64,000 nucleotides of DNA from positions 2,914,001-2,978,000 of the forward strand of contig NZ_CP108427.1 of assembly GCF_035982055.1 (NCBI RefSeq). The letters run 5' to 3'. A program made the position numbers and the translations under genes. The DNA is from Streptomyces sp. NBC_01288. GTDB taxonomy: Bacteria; Actinomycetota; Actinomycetes; Streptomycetales; Streptomycetaceae. The notes beneath the pieces are model-generated. The model searched no databases. It saw only the letters and a program-made list of their open reading frames with translations, and was not told the origin of the DNA. Below are positions 51,021 to 58,802 of this stretch, piece by piece (the first letter of the stretch is position 1; every line of letters begins with the position of its first letter).

Positions 51021-51809
51021 TTAGGTCTGGGGTAGGGCCGGGGCCGTCAGGCTGGGGGCGGAGTTGTAGAAGGGGTCGGTGTCCGAGGTGTCGGTGCTGT
51101 CTCCGTGCTTGATGGCGAAGACGATGGTGGCGATCAACGCGGCGACCGTGAGGACACCCAGGACGGTCCCGATGATGCCCGTGATGAAACCCGCCTGAGC
51201 CTGACCACGGTTCGTCGCCTCGCCCCGGTCGGCGCGCTTCTTGCCCTTGACGCCGAGGATGATCGCGGTGACACCGAGGACCAGGGAGACGACGCCGTAG
51301 ATGCAGAACAGGCAGCAGGACAGGATGCCCAGCACCATCGCCGCGGTGCCCATGTTGTTCTGCGGGGCCATCGGCATACCGGGCCAGCCGTAGCCCTGCG
51401 GGTAACCGGGGTAGCCGTAGCCACCCGGCATTCCCGGGCCGCCGGGCATTCCGGGGCCGGGGCCGTTCGGTGGGCCGGGTTGGGCGTAGCCGCCGGGGGT
51501 GTTGGGCTGGCCGTAGCCGGGGGCGCCGTAGGTGGGGAGGCCTGGGGGTGTGCCGGGTGGGCCGTAGCCGGATGCGGGGGCTGCGGCCGAACCGGGTGGG
51601 GCGAAGCCTTCGGCCGGCATGGCGGTCACGGTCGCCTGGTTGTGCACGGACGGTGACTGCGGCTGCGGCGGGGGCTGGTCCTGCGGGTGGGGCTGGTGGG
51701 CCGGGGCGGGTTGCTGAGTGCCCTTCTCCAGCGATGGCCTGCTCTCCGGTGCTGCCCACGGGTCGCGGTTAGCTCCCGCACCGGCATCCGGCTGTGTCTG
51801 GTCCCCCAC
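51021..51809 (-). CDS. Pro/Gly-rich DUF4190 membrane protein
   Basis: A 262-residue protein. About 150 N-terminal residues are a low-complexity cytoplasmic region rich in Pro, Gly, Gln and Tyr (GYGPPGTPPGLPTYGAPGYG-like repeats). Two membrane helices follow with the DUF4190 pattern MVLGILSCCLFCIYGVVSLVLGVTAIILGVKGKKRADRGE and GFITGIIGTVLGVLTVAALIATIVF. The short tail ends PALPQT. Proteins of this form are numerous in Streptomyces and their role is unknown. GTG start. Confidence 0.85.
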   Translation of the reverse strand: MGDQTQPDAGAGANRDPWAAPESRPSLEKGTQQPAPAHQPHPQDQPPPQPQSPSVHNQATVTAMPAEGFAPPGSAAAPASGYGPPGTPPGLPTYGAPGYGQPNTPGGYAQPGPPNGPGPGMPGGPGMPGGYGYPGYPQGYGWPGMPMAPQNNMGTAAMVLGILSCCLFCIYGVVSLVLGVTAIILGVKGKKRADRGEATNRGQAQAGFITGIIGTVLGVLTVAALIATIVFAIKHGDSTDTSDTDPFYNSAPSLTAPALPQT

Positions 51810-52228
51810 GTTCCGTCCCCGTCCCCGTCGGTCCTTCGTTCAGAGCGACCATGCTAGAGCGTTCCACTGACGGCTCTGCCACACGGGCTGTCGGGGATGA
51901 CGTCGGGATCGGCGACGCCGGTTCCGGGCGGGGCCGGCCGGCGAGCAGCAGCACAACACACCCTCACTCGTGGCCGCATATCCCGGCCCACTCCGACCCC
52001 CTCAGGGGCGCGGGGCCGTGTCGATATGCGGCTCCGCCGCGCGGGCGCGACCAGCCCCCACCCACCCGCACCCCGCACCCAACCCGAACCACCCACCCCC
52101 GACCCGCCCTACCCACCTCACCCCACGCCCCCTCCCCCACCCCGGCCTACGATGATCCCGAGTCAACGATCAGCCGATCACCCGCGTCCCGCCCGGCACT
52201 GCCCGGGACGCCGTTCCGGGGAGGAACC
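51810..52228. other. Divergent intergenic region with a dispersed repeat
   Basis: A 419-bp gap between divergent genes. It holds long-form repeat copy C (52004-52060) and C-rich sequence. No protein-coding signal is convincing; an open frame crosses it in phase with the deaminase gene but has no codon bias or family similarity. Promoters for both flanking genes must lie here, but I could not assign boxes. Confidence 0.5.
52004..52060 (+). repeat. Dispersed Streptomyces repeat, long form (copy C)
   Basis: AGGGGCGCGGGGCCGTGTCG, then ATATGCGGCTCCGCCGCGCG and GCGCGACCAGCCCCCA. It matches copy B at most positions, including the GCGGC-TCC-GCCGC hairpin. Confidence 0.8.
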
Positions 52229-53317
52229 TTGTCCGACCAGAGCTCCGACCACAGCGCCGCAACCGCCGCCGGCCACGCCCGTCAGGCCCGTGACCTGCAT
52301 GCCTTTATCGCCGGGCTGCCGAAGGCCGAGCTGCATGTCCATCACGTCGGCTCCGCCTCCCCGCGGATCGTCTCGGAGCTGGCCGCCCGGCACTCCGACT
52401 CCAAGGTGCCCACCGACCCCGAGGCCCTGGTCGACTACTTCAGCTTCACGGACTTCGCGCACTTCATCGACGTGTACCTGTCCGTGGTCGACCTCATCCG
52501 CACGCCGGAGGACGTACGGCTGCTGACCTACGAGGTCGCCCGGGACATGGCCCGGCAGCAGGTGCGGTACGCCGAGTTGACCATCACGCCGTTCTCGTCG
52601 ACCCGGCGCGGGATCGACGAGCGGGCCTTCATGGACGCGATCGAGGATGCCCGCAAGGCGGCCGAGGCGGAGTTCGGGACCGTGCTGCGGTGGTGCTTCG
52701 ACATTCCCGGGGAGGCGGGGCTCGAAGCCGCCGAGGAGACCGCGCGGCTCGCCACCGACGACCGGGTGCGGCCGGAGGGGCTGGTGTCGTTCGGGCTCGG
52801 CGGGCCGGAGATCGGGGTGCCGCGGCCGCAGTTCAAGCCGTACTTCGACCGGGCCATCGCCGCCGGCCTGCACTCCGTGCCGCACGCCGGTGAAACCACC
52901 GGCCCCGAGACGGTGTGGGACGCCCTGAACGACCTGCGCGCCGAGCGCATCGGCCACGGCACCACCTCCGCCCAGGACCCCAAGCTGCTCGCGCATCTCG
53001 CCGAGCACGGCATCGCGCTGGAGGTCTGCCCGACCTCCAACATCGCCACCCGCGCGGTCCGCACGCTGGACGAGCACCCGATCAAGGAGTTCGTCCGCGC
53101 CGGGGTCCTCGTCACGATCAACTCCGACGACCCGCCGATGTTCGGCACCGACCTCAACAACGAGTACGCGGTCGCCGCCCGTCTCCTCGACCTCGACGAG
53201 CGCGGTGTCGCCGACCTCGCGAAGAACGCCGTGCGGGCCTCCTTCCTCGACGCGGCCGGCAAGGCCCGGATCGACGACGAGATCGACACCTACACCTCGG
53301 CGTGGCTCGCCCCCTGA
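52229..53317 (+). CDS. Adenosine deaminase-family enzyme, probable aminodeoxyfutalosine deaminase
   Basis: A 362-residue amidohydrolase. The metal motif is LPKAELHVHHVGSASP (HVHH in place of the usual HLHIEG), with SVPHAGETTGPE, ERIGHGTTS, LEVCPTSNIATR and TINSDDPPMFGTDL containing the remaining ligands and catalytic residues. In Streptomyces an enzyme of this subtype (Sco5662 in S. coelicolor, from memory) deaminates 6-aminodeoxyfutalosine in menaquinone synthesis, so I favour that over purine salvage. The start is an unusual TTG with GGGGAGGAACC seven bases upstream; no ATG or GTG fits. A glycerophosphodiesterase-like gene follows 37 bp on, probably co-transcribed. Confidence 0.88.
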   Translation: MSDQSSDHSAATAAGHARQARDLHAFIAGLPKAELHVHHVGSASPRIVSELAARHSDSKVPTDPEALVDYFSFTDFAHFIDVYLSVVDLIRTPEDVRLLTYEVARDMARQQVRYAELTITPFSSTRRGIDERAFMDAIEDARKAAEAEFGTVLRWCFDIPGEAGLEAAEETARLATDDRVRPEGLVSFGLGGPEIGVPRPQFKPYFDRAIAAGLHSVPHAGETTGPETVWDALNDLRAERIGHGTTSAQDPKLLAHLAEHGIALEVCPTSNIATRAVRTLDEHPIKEFVRAGVLVTINSDDPPMFGTDLNNEYAVAARLLDLDERGVADLAKNAVRASFLDAAGKARIDDEIDTYTSAWLAP

Positions 53318-53354
53318 CAACCGGCGCTCCGCGAACAACCAGCAGAATGGGCCC

Positions 53355-54041
53355 ATGCAGAACGTGACCGCCGTGGGCCATCGCGGCGACCCCTACCGTG
53401 TCCGCGAGAACACCATCGACTCGCTGCGTTCCGCGCTCGACCAGGGCGCGGACGCCGTCGAGTTCGACGTACGGCTGACCCGTGACGGCGTCCCCGTGCT
53501 GCTGCACGACGAGACGCTGAAACGGCTGTGGGAGCTGGAACGGCCGCTGAAGTCGCTGTCGGTGGACGAGGTGCGCGGGCTCACGGACGGCCGGGTACCG
53601 ACGCTGGTCGAGGCGCTGGCCGCGACCGAGGGCAGCCGGGTGATGGTCGACCTGCCCGGGCCCGCCGACCCGAGGGCCGTGCGCCGGGTCGTGGACGTGA
53701 TCCGGGAGTGCGGGGCCGACGACCGGGCGTACTACTGCGCGGGCGCCGACGCGATGCTCGCCGTCCGTGCCGCCGATCCTTCCGCCGAGATCGCCCTGAC
53801 CTGGACCTCACTCGCGCCGCCGCGCCCGGCGGTGCTCGAAGCGGTACGGCCGCGCTGGCTCAACTACCGCTTCACACTGGTCGATCGAGACCTCACCGCC
53901 CGAGTCCACCGCGACGGCTACCTCCTGTCGGTCTGGACCCCGGACACCCGCCGCTCGATGCGCCGCCTCCTCGACATGGGCGTCGACTCGATCACCACCA
54001 ATCGCGTCGACGTGCTCTGCGGGCTCAGGAAGAAGAGCTGA
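53355..54041 (+). CDS. Glycerophosphodiester phosphodiesterase-family protein
   Basis: A 228-residue GDPD-type TIM barrel. AVGHRGDPYRVRENTIDSLRSAL gives the catalytic HRG and metal-binding ENT; EFDVRLTRDGVPVLLHDETLKRLW provides ExD and the second catalytic His (LLHDETL). The end has VWTPDTRRSMRRLLDMGVDSITTNRVD. It should hydrolyse glycerophosphodiesters to glycerol 3-phosphate and alcohol. No signal peptide, so cytoplasmic. It lies 37 bp after the deaminase gene in the same direction. The 3' end overlaps the convergent reductase gene by 17 bp. Confidence 0.92.
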   Translation: MQNVTAVGHRGDPYRVRENTIDSLRSALDQGADAVEFDVRLTRDGVPVLLHDETLKRLWELERPLKSLSVDEVRGLTDGRVPTLVEALAATEGSRVMVDLPGPADPRAVRRVVDVIRECGADDRAYYCAGADAMLAVRAADPSAEIALTWTSLAPPRPAVLEAVRPRWLNYRFTLVDRDLTARVHRDGYLLSVWTPDTRRSMRRLLDMGVDSITTNRVDVLCGLRKKS

Positions 54042-54708
54042 GGGACGCGCCCTGTCGCCCCGCCAACTCCCTTGGCGGGGCGATGGACTGAGCGTCCGCC
54101 CTCTCCCCCGCCCAGAGCCGGATCAGCAACGCGGCGGTCGCCTCCAGCAGTCCCGCCCCCTGGCCCAACTCCCCCGCCGCGAACGGCTCGCAGCCCACAT
54201 CCCGCACCAACTGCCCTACGACCGCGAAGGCTTCGGCGTCGTCGCCGCTCAGCGGCACACCGAGCGGGCGGCCGTCGAACACCGGCGGCGTCAGACGCCA
54301 GACGTCCTCGTGGCAGAGGTTGAACGCCTTGACGACGCGGGCCTCGGGACCGGCTGCGGCGGCGAGTTGTTCGGCGGCGGAGGGGCCGCCCGCGGTGAGC
54401 AGGCGGAAGCCGGCGCCGACGGGGTTCGCGCAGTCGATCAACACCCTGCCCGCCAAGGGGAGTTGCCGGGCCACTTCCGCCGCGGCGTCCCAGGGCAACG
54501 CCACCAGTACGGCACCGGTGCCGAAGTCGGCGGCCTCGCGGAAGCCGCCGGCCAGGCCTCCCCGCCGCCGGGCCAGTGCCTCCGCCCGCCCCAAGTCCCG
54601 CCCGCCGAACAGGACTTCATGTCCGGCCCGGAGCCACTGCGTGCCCAGCGCGTCCGCCATGCCGCCGGTGCCGAGAATTCCTATGCGCATCCGCATGCCA
54701 GTCTTCAT
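54025..54708 (-). CDS. NAD(P)-binding F420-reductase-like oxidoreductase
   Basis: A 227-residue Rossmann protein with RIGILGTGGMADALGTQWLRAGHEVLFGGRDLGRAEAL at the N-terminus (GTGGMA nucleotide loop), VLVALPWDAAAEV, LIDCANPVG and VVKAFNLCHEDVW. This is the pattern of the NADPH:F420 reductase (NpdG)-like family, most members of which have unknown substrates. It is divergent from an HxlR regulator 30 bp away, suggesting control by that protein. The start may be the ATG five or seven codons inside (MRMRIGILG), as the ribosome site is weak. Confidence 0.85.
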   Translation of the reverse strand: MKTGMRMRIGILGTGGMADALGTQWLRAGHEVLFGGRDLGRAEALARRRGGLAGGFREAADFGTGAVLVALPWDAAAEVARQLPLAGRVLIDCANPVGAGFRLLTAGGPSAAEQLAAAAGPEARVVKAFNLCHEDVWRLTPPVFDGRPLGVPLSGDDAEAFAVVGQLVRDVGCEPFAAGELGQGAGLLEATAALLIRLWAGERADAQSIAPPRELAGRQGASLSSSS

Positions 54709-54738
54709 GTCACGACAGTAGGAAGCCGCTCGGGCACC

Positions 54739-55176
54739 ATGTGGTGCGTGACCTCAGACTCGACGAACCCGACGGACTCGGTGTTCCTCGCCGACTGCCG
54801 GGCCCGGCTCGCCTTCGACCTGCTGGGCAACACCTGGAACTGCGTGGTGCTGTGGGCCCTGCGGCACGGGCCTCGACGGCCGGGTGAGTTGCGCGGGCGG
54901 ATCGGCGGGATCAGCCAGAAGGTGCTGACGGAGACGTTGCGGCGGCTGGAGTTCAACGGGCTCGTGGCGCGGCGGTCGTACGGTGGTTCGCCACCGCGTG
55001 TGGAGTACGAACTCACCACGCTGGGACGGACGTTGCTCGACCCGATCGACGCGTTCGGGGCGTGGGCGTTCGAGCACGGTGACGAGGTCATGGCCGCGCA
55101 GGACAGCTACCCGGGCCGCGTCACACCCGGGACTTCTGAACCACCGTCGCCGCGTCGGCCGGGGTCGTGCGGGTGA
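54739..55176 (+). CDS. HxlR-family transcriptional regulator
   Basis: A 145-residue winged-helix protein: ARLAFDLLGNTWNCVVLWALRHGPRRPGELRGRIGGISQKVLTETLRRLEFNGLVARRSYGGSPPRVEYELTTLG is the complete HxlR core. A conserved-region cysteine occurs near the start (LADCRARLAF), as in redox-sensing members. It is divergent from the reductase gene, a typical regulator-target pair. The start may be ATG 54739 or GTG 54748. The last 18 or so codons overlap the 3' end of the convergent sigma-fusion gene by 56 bp. Confidence 0.9.
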   Translation: MWCVTSDSTNPTDSVFLADCRARLAFDLLGNTWNCVVLWALRHGPRRPGELRGRIGGISQKVLTETLRRLEFNGLVARRSYGGSPPRVEYELTTLGRTLLDPIDAFGAWAFEHGDEVMAAQDSYPGRVTPGTSEPPSPRRPGSCG

Positions 55177-57190
55177 GGTACTGCGGTATCGGGGTGTTGT
55201 CCTTGCCGGTGTCGCGGGTGAGGCCGTAGCGGGTCGCGCCCTGGGTGGGGCCGGTGGTGATGTCCTGTTCCACGGCGTCCCAGGTGGTGGGGAAGACGTT
55301 CAGGCCGTAGTCGGCGCCGCGTTCGTTGTTGGTGAGGGTGACGCTGCCGTCGACGTAGAAGTACTCGTTCTGCCACATCTGTTGGGTGCCGGTGGGCAGG
55401 ACGTCGTAGCCGGTGGTGGAGCTGCCCATGCCGGTGGCGGTGGTGTCGGTGGTGCTGACCGGGTCGTCCATGCGGCGGCCGCCGCCCGAGGCGACGTGGA
55501 ACAGCTTGCCCTTCAGGGCGGTCCAACTCGGCATGACCAGCGCGCCGTTGCGGTACTGCGGCGAGATCTGCCAGCGGACGAGGACGTAACCCTGGCCGCT
55601 GAGCGTCACGTTGTCACCCCGGTGGTTCATGGTGGCGTGCGCGCCGCCGGTGCTGGTGACGCCGGAAGCGGGGCGCTTCGGGAGCGCTGCGGGCGGGGTG
55701 TTGGGGTCCGGGGCCTGGTCCACCGCGTCGACGACCGAGCCGTAGGGGCCGGTGGCCGTCTTCGACGGGGAGGTGGACGGGGAGGGTGAGGGCGACTCGG
55801 ATGTGGACGGGGAGGGGGACGTGGGGGTCGTCGCGGTGCCGGATCCCGGCCCGGGTGTCGTGGCCGCCGCCGTGGGCGTGAGGGCCTTCGGGGGCGGGTC
55901 GTTCGGGGACTGGGTGACGACGTAGACACCGCCCGCGGCGATCGTCGCGCCGGCCGCCACGGCGACGGCGGGCTTGGTCAGCACCCCGAGCAACTTGGCG
56001 GACCAGCCGGCAGGCGCACCGGCCGAACCGGCGATCCCGGCCGATCCCGCAGCCCCTGAAGCTCCCGAGACTCCGGCCGAACCCGCGGCCCCGGAAGCGC
56101 CGGCGGCCCCTGCCGAACCTCCGATGCCCGAAGCGCCTGCTGCGCCCGCAACTCCCGCCGAGCCCATGGAACCCGCCGCGCCTGCGGAACCGGCGGCGCC
56201 CGCAGTACCCGCAACGCCTGAAGCCCCTGCCGCCCCTGCGGAACCCGCAACACCGGCCGAGCCCGCAGCCCCGGAAGTCCCTACCGAACCCGCGAACCCC
56301 GCCGCACCTGCGACCCCACCGGCACCTGCCACACCACCAGCCCCACCCACCCCACTCGCCCCAACCCCAAAGGCAGCCCCGGCAACCCCCGCCGCCGCAG
56401 CCGCCGTCTTCGCCCCGAACGCCAGCGACAACGTGAAGCCGAGCGGCAGCGGGACGAGGGCGATGCCGACGAGGAGGCGTTCCGCCGGTACGACGGACTC
56501 GCGGGGGTCGCCGCAGTAGGCGCAGCCTCGTAGGTGGCGGGCGATGCGTTTGCGCCAGACCGAGTCGCGGCGGCCGTCCCAGCGGGCGGTGACGTCGCGC
56601 AGGTCGGGGCAGGCGGTGTCGAGGGCGCGGACGATGGACCGGGCGGTCTCCAGGCGTTCCTTCATCCGCTGGACGCGGACCGCCGCGTGCTGGCGGCTGA
56701 TGCCGACCGCCGATGCCAGCTCGCGGCGGGTGAGTTCGCCCGCGACCTCCAGCCACCACAGGGAGAGGAGTTGGCGGTCCTCGTCGTCGAGCCAGCGCAC
56801 CGCCTCCGCGACCTCGCGCCGCTGCCCCTCCAACTGGAGCCGCAGGACCGTGAGTTCGGCGAAATCGGCGGCGTCTCCCGGTAGCCCGTCCGGGAGTTGG
56901 TCGGGGGACTTGCGGCGGCGGGCCCGGTCCCAGATCTGGCGCATGGCGATCGCGACCAGCCAGGAACGGAAGCTGTCGGGGTCGCGGAGCGATCCCAGGT
57001 GGTCGACGGCGCGCAGCATCGTCTCCTGGACCACGTCGTCCACGTCCGCATGGCCGTTGAGGGCGCGGCCGACCACGTTGTAGACCAACGGCAGCCAGCC
57101 CGCGACCAGTTCGTCCAGCGCCCGCCGGTCACCGCCCTGCGCCGCCGCGATGGTGGAGCGCCACTCCCGCCCGTCCACGTCGCCTCTCAC
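55121..57190 (-). CDS. ECF sigma factor fused to Gly-X-Y repeat, membrane segment and C-terminal domain
   Basis: A 689-residue protein. Region 2 is at about 25-95 (LPLVYNVVGRALNGHADVDDVVQETMLRAVDHL; SFRSWLVAIAMRQIWDRARRR) and region 4 at about 125-185 (RRELASAVGISRQHAAVRVQRMKERLE), so it is an ECF sigma factor. HLRGCAYC (219-226) resembles an anti-sigma zinc motif. Hydrophobic segments at 239-258 and about 407-425 flank 39 uninterrupted Gly-X-Y triplets (277-393). A Pro/Ser/Thr linker (430-480) leads to a roughly 190-residue beta-rich C-terminal domain. It may be a membrane-tethered signal-responsive sigma factor. The GTG at 57178 has a better-spaced ribosome site than that at 57190. Confidence 0.88.
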   Translation of the reverse strand: MRGDVDGREWRSTIAAAQGGDRRALDELVAGWLPLVYNVVGRALNGHADVDDVVQETMLRAVDHLGSLRDPDSFRSWLVAIAMRQIWDRARRRKSPDQLPDGLPGDAADFAELTVLRLQLEGQRREVAEAVRWLDDEDRQLLSLWWLEVAGELTRRELASAVGISRQHAAVRVQRMKERLETARSIVRALDTACPDLRDVTARWDGRRDSVWRKRIARHLRGCAYCGDPRESVVPAERLLVGIALVPLPLGFTLSLAFGAKTAAAAAGVAGAAFGVGASGVGGAGGVAGAGGVAGAAGFAGSVGTSGAAGSAGVAGSAGAAGASGVAGTAGAAGSAGAAGSMGSAGVAGAAGASGIGGSAGAAGASGAAGSAGVSGASGAAGSAGIAGSAGAPAGWSAKLLGVLTKPAVAVAAGATIAAGGVYVVTQSPNDPPPKALTPTAAATTPGPGSGTATTPTSPSPSTSESPSPSPSTSPSKTATGPYGSVVDAVDQAPDPNTPPAALPKRPASGVTSTGGAHATMNHRGDNVTLSGQGYVLVRWQISPQYRNGALVMPSWTALKGKLFHVASGGGRRMDDPVSTTDTTATGMGSSTTGYDVLPTGTQQMWQNEYFYVDGSVTLTNNERGADYGLNVFPTTWDAVEQDITTGPTQGATRYGLTRDTGKDNTPIPQYLTRTTPADAATVVQKSRV
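56012..56362 (-). repeat. Gly-X-Y triplet repeat inside the sigma-fusion gene
   Basis: This stretch encodes 39 consecutive Gly-X-Y triplets (residues 277-393), mostly GAA, GSA, GAS and GVA, with proline only at the last position. It is a DNA repeat of short degenerate units and prone to length variation. The pattern is collagen-like by periodicity but Ala/Ser-rich. Confidence 0.9.
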
Positions 57191-57223
57191 CCTCCCGGTG
57201 TCACAACTCGGTCCACGACGATG

Positions 57224-58519
57224 TCACTTGCTGTACAGCAGCGTCCCGAAGCCGAGTTGGTCGAAACCGCCGCTGTTCGGGCCGTAGTCGCCGCCACCGC
57301 CCTCCGCACGCACCTTCTCAGCCATGAGGGTGATGAACGGGGTGGAGAGGCGTCGTCGGCGTGCGTAGTGGTTGTACAGAATCTCCCAGACCGGACGAAC
57401 GGCGCCCCGGGCTATGTCGGAGATCACAGGCTGTTCCATGTACCGCCCGTTGCCCTGCCCGCTGCGCCAGCCGTACGTCGTGAAGGGCACGGCCGCGCCG
57501 AGGTTGTACTTGGCGACGTACTCCGCGCCCTTCATGAACCGGTTGTCGAGGTAGCCGTAGAGGTCGATGTCCTGGTTCCAGGCCATCTCGCAGATCGCGC
57601 CCATGAGGCCCATGCCCATCATCGTGTGGCCCTGGTCGCGGCCGCTCTCCTGCCACTGGGCGAGGTTCTGGCCGGCGTAGACGAAGGGGATGGCGTGCTT
57701 GAACGAGCCGTTGCCCGCACCGGACTTCATGTAGGTGACCGCGCGCTGGAAGGTGGCGCGGTCGTCGCAGAGGATGCCGATCGCCATGAGGGAGGCGACG
57801 TTGCACAGGTCCCAATTCGCCCAGTAGTTACTGATGTTGGCGGTGTTGTGGCGGGTGAGGAAGTCGATGTTCATCGGCTGGAAGACCGTGCGCATCATCT
57901 TCTTGAAGCGGGCGAACGCGAAGTGCGGGTGGTCGCGGACGAGTTCGGCGGCGTTCGCGAACTGGTAGCCGTAGATGCCGGCGGCCAGGAAGCGGTCGGC
58001 GTTGCCGTTGACCGAAGTGAGCGTGGCCGACCAGGCGTTGAGGATGGCGACGGCGGTGTCGCCGTTGGCCTTGGTGCCGCCGATCTTCCAGCGCAGGGCG
58101 TTCTGGTAGGCGGCGTGGATGTCGTTGTACATCGTGACGTAGTTCTGGCCGGTGCCGCCGCGTACGACGACGGCCTGCGGGCGGGGCTGCCAACCGCTCG
58201 CGGAATGGCGGTTGTCGGTGAGCCGCGTCCAGCCCTTCAGCCAGGGGTCCTTGCGGGCGGCGACGCGGACCTTGGCGCGGTGCAGGTCGCCGGCATTGTG
58301 GAGCATGCCCGGGTGCACGAGGGCCTGCGGCCGGGCGGTGGCGGTGCCGACGGCGGTGGCTGTGGCTGTGCCGGTCTGCGCGGCGTCCGCCCCTCCCCCG
58401 GAGAACGCGGCGATACCGCCGCCGACGACTCCCGCCGCCGCGACTCCGCCGCCGAGGGTGAAGAGGCCCCGGCGGGTGAGGCGGTGCTTGTTGGTGGGCT
58501 TGCGGGCGCTGGTGGCCAT
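57224..58519 (-). CDS. Tat-exported alginate lyase-family protein
   Basis: A 431-residue protein. A twin-arginine signal (HRLTRRGLFTLGGGVAAAGVVGG) precedes a Thr/Ala-rich stretch. The mature domain is an (alpha/alpha)-barrel of the alginate_lyase type: HPGMLHNAGDLHRAKVRVAARKDPWLKGW is the classic opening, with NISNYWANWDLCNVASLMAIGIL and ESGRDQGHTMMGMGLMGAICEMAWNQ. The NWD, RDQGH and Y residues are of the kind used for uronate binding and catalysis in this family. Actinobacterial members act on glucuronan or alginate-like polymers. The substrate is uncertain. It is divergent from a serine hydrolase gene. Confidence 0.85.
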   Translation of the reverse strand: MATSARKPTNKHRLTRRGLFTLGGGVAAAGVVGGGIAAFSGGGADAAQTGTATATAVGTATARPQALVHPGMLHNAGDLHRAKVRVAARKDPWLKGWTRLTDNRHSASGWQPRPQAVVVRGGTGQNYVTMYNDIHAAYQNALRWKIGGTKANGDTAVAILNAWSATLTSVNGNADRFLAAGIYGYQFANAAELVRDHPHFAFARFKKMMRTVFQPMNIDFLTRHNTANISNYWANWDLCNVASLMAIGILCDDRATFQRAVTYMKSGAGNGSFKHAIPFVYAGQNLAQWQESGRDQGHTMMGMGLMGAICEMAWNQDIDLYGYLDNRFMKGAEYVAKYNLGAAVPFTTYGWRSGQGNGRYMEQPVISDIARGAVRPVWEILYNHYARRRRLSTPFITLMAEKVRAEGGGGDYGPNSGGFDQLGFGTLLYSK

Positions 58520-58802
58520 GTGGGTGGCTCCGGTGCGTGAGGAGACTGGGGACGCAGAGGGAGACGGGGTGAAGGTCTCCGCGATAACAGTTTTTCCGGC
58601 ACCGAGTTCAACTCCATCTCAACTCCGATTTCGCCGGGCCGAGTTGGATCCCGTAGGGGGCATCCCTGGCAAACCCCTTGTGCGGTACGGCAGTTGCTCC
58701 GGACAACACCAGGGGCGGGCACCCTCCTCGCCGACGATCCCCCTACGACCGCGCAGGACGAGGCTGATCACCGACAGCCACCGGAGATCCCAGGAGCAGC
58801 CG

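Noticed and set aside
51021..51809. Pro/Gly/Tyr-rich region of the DUF4190 protein as a structural collagen or adhesin
   Set aside because: It is on the cytoplasmic side by helix arrangement and is the usual low-complexity extension seen in many Streptomyces membrane proteins.
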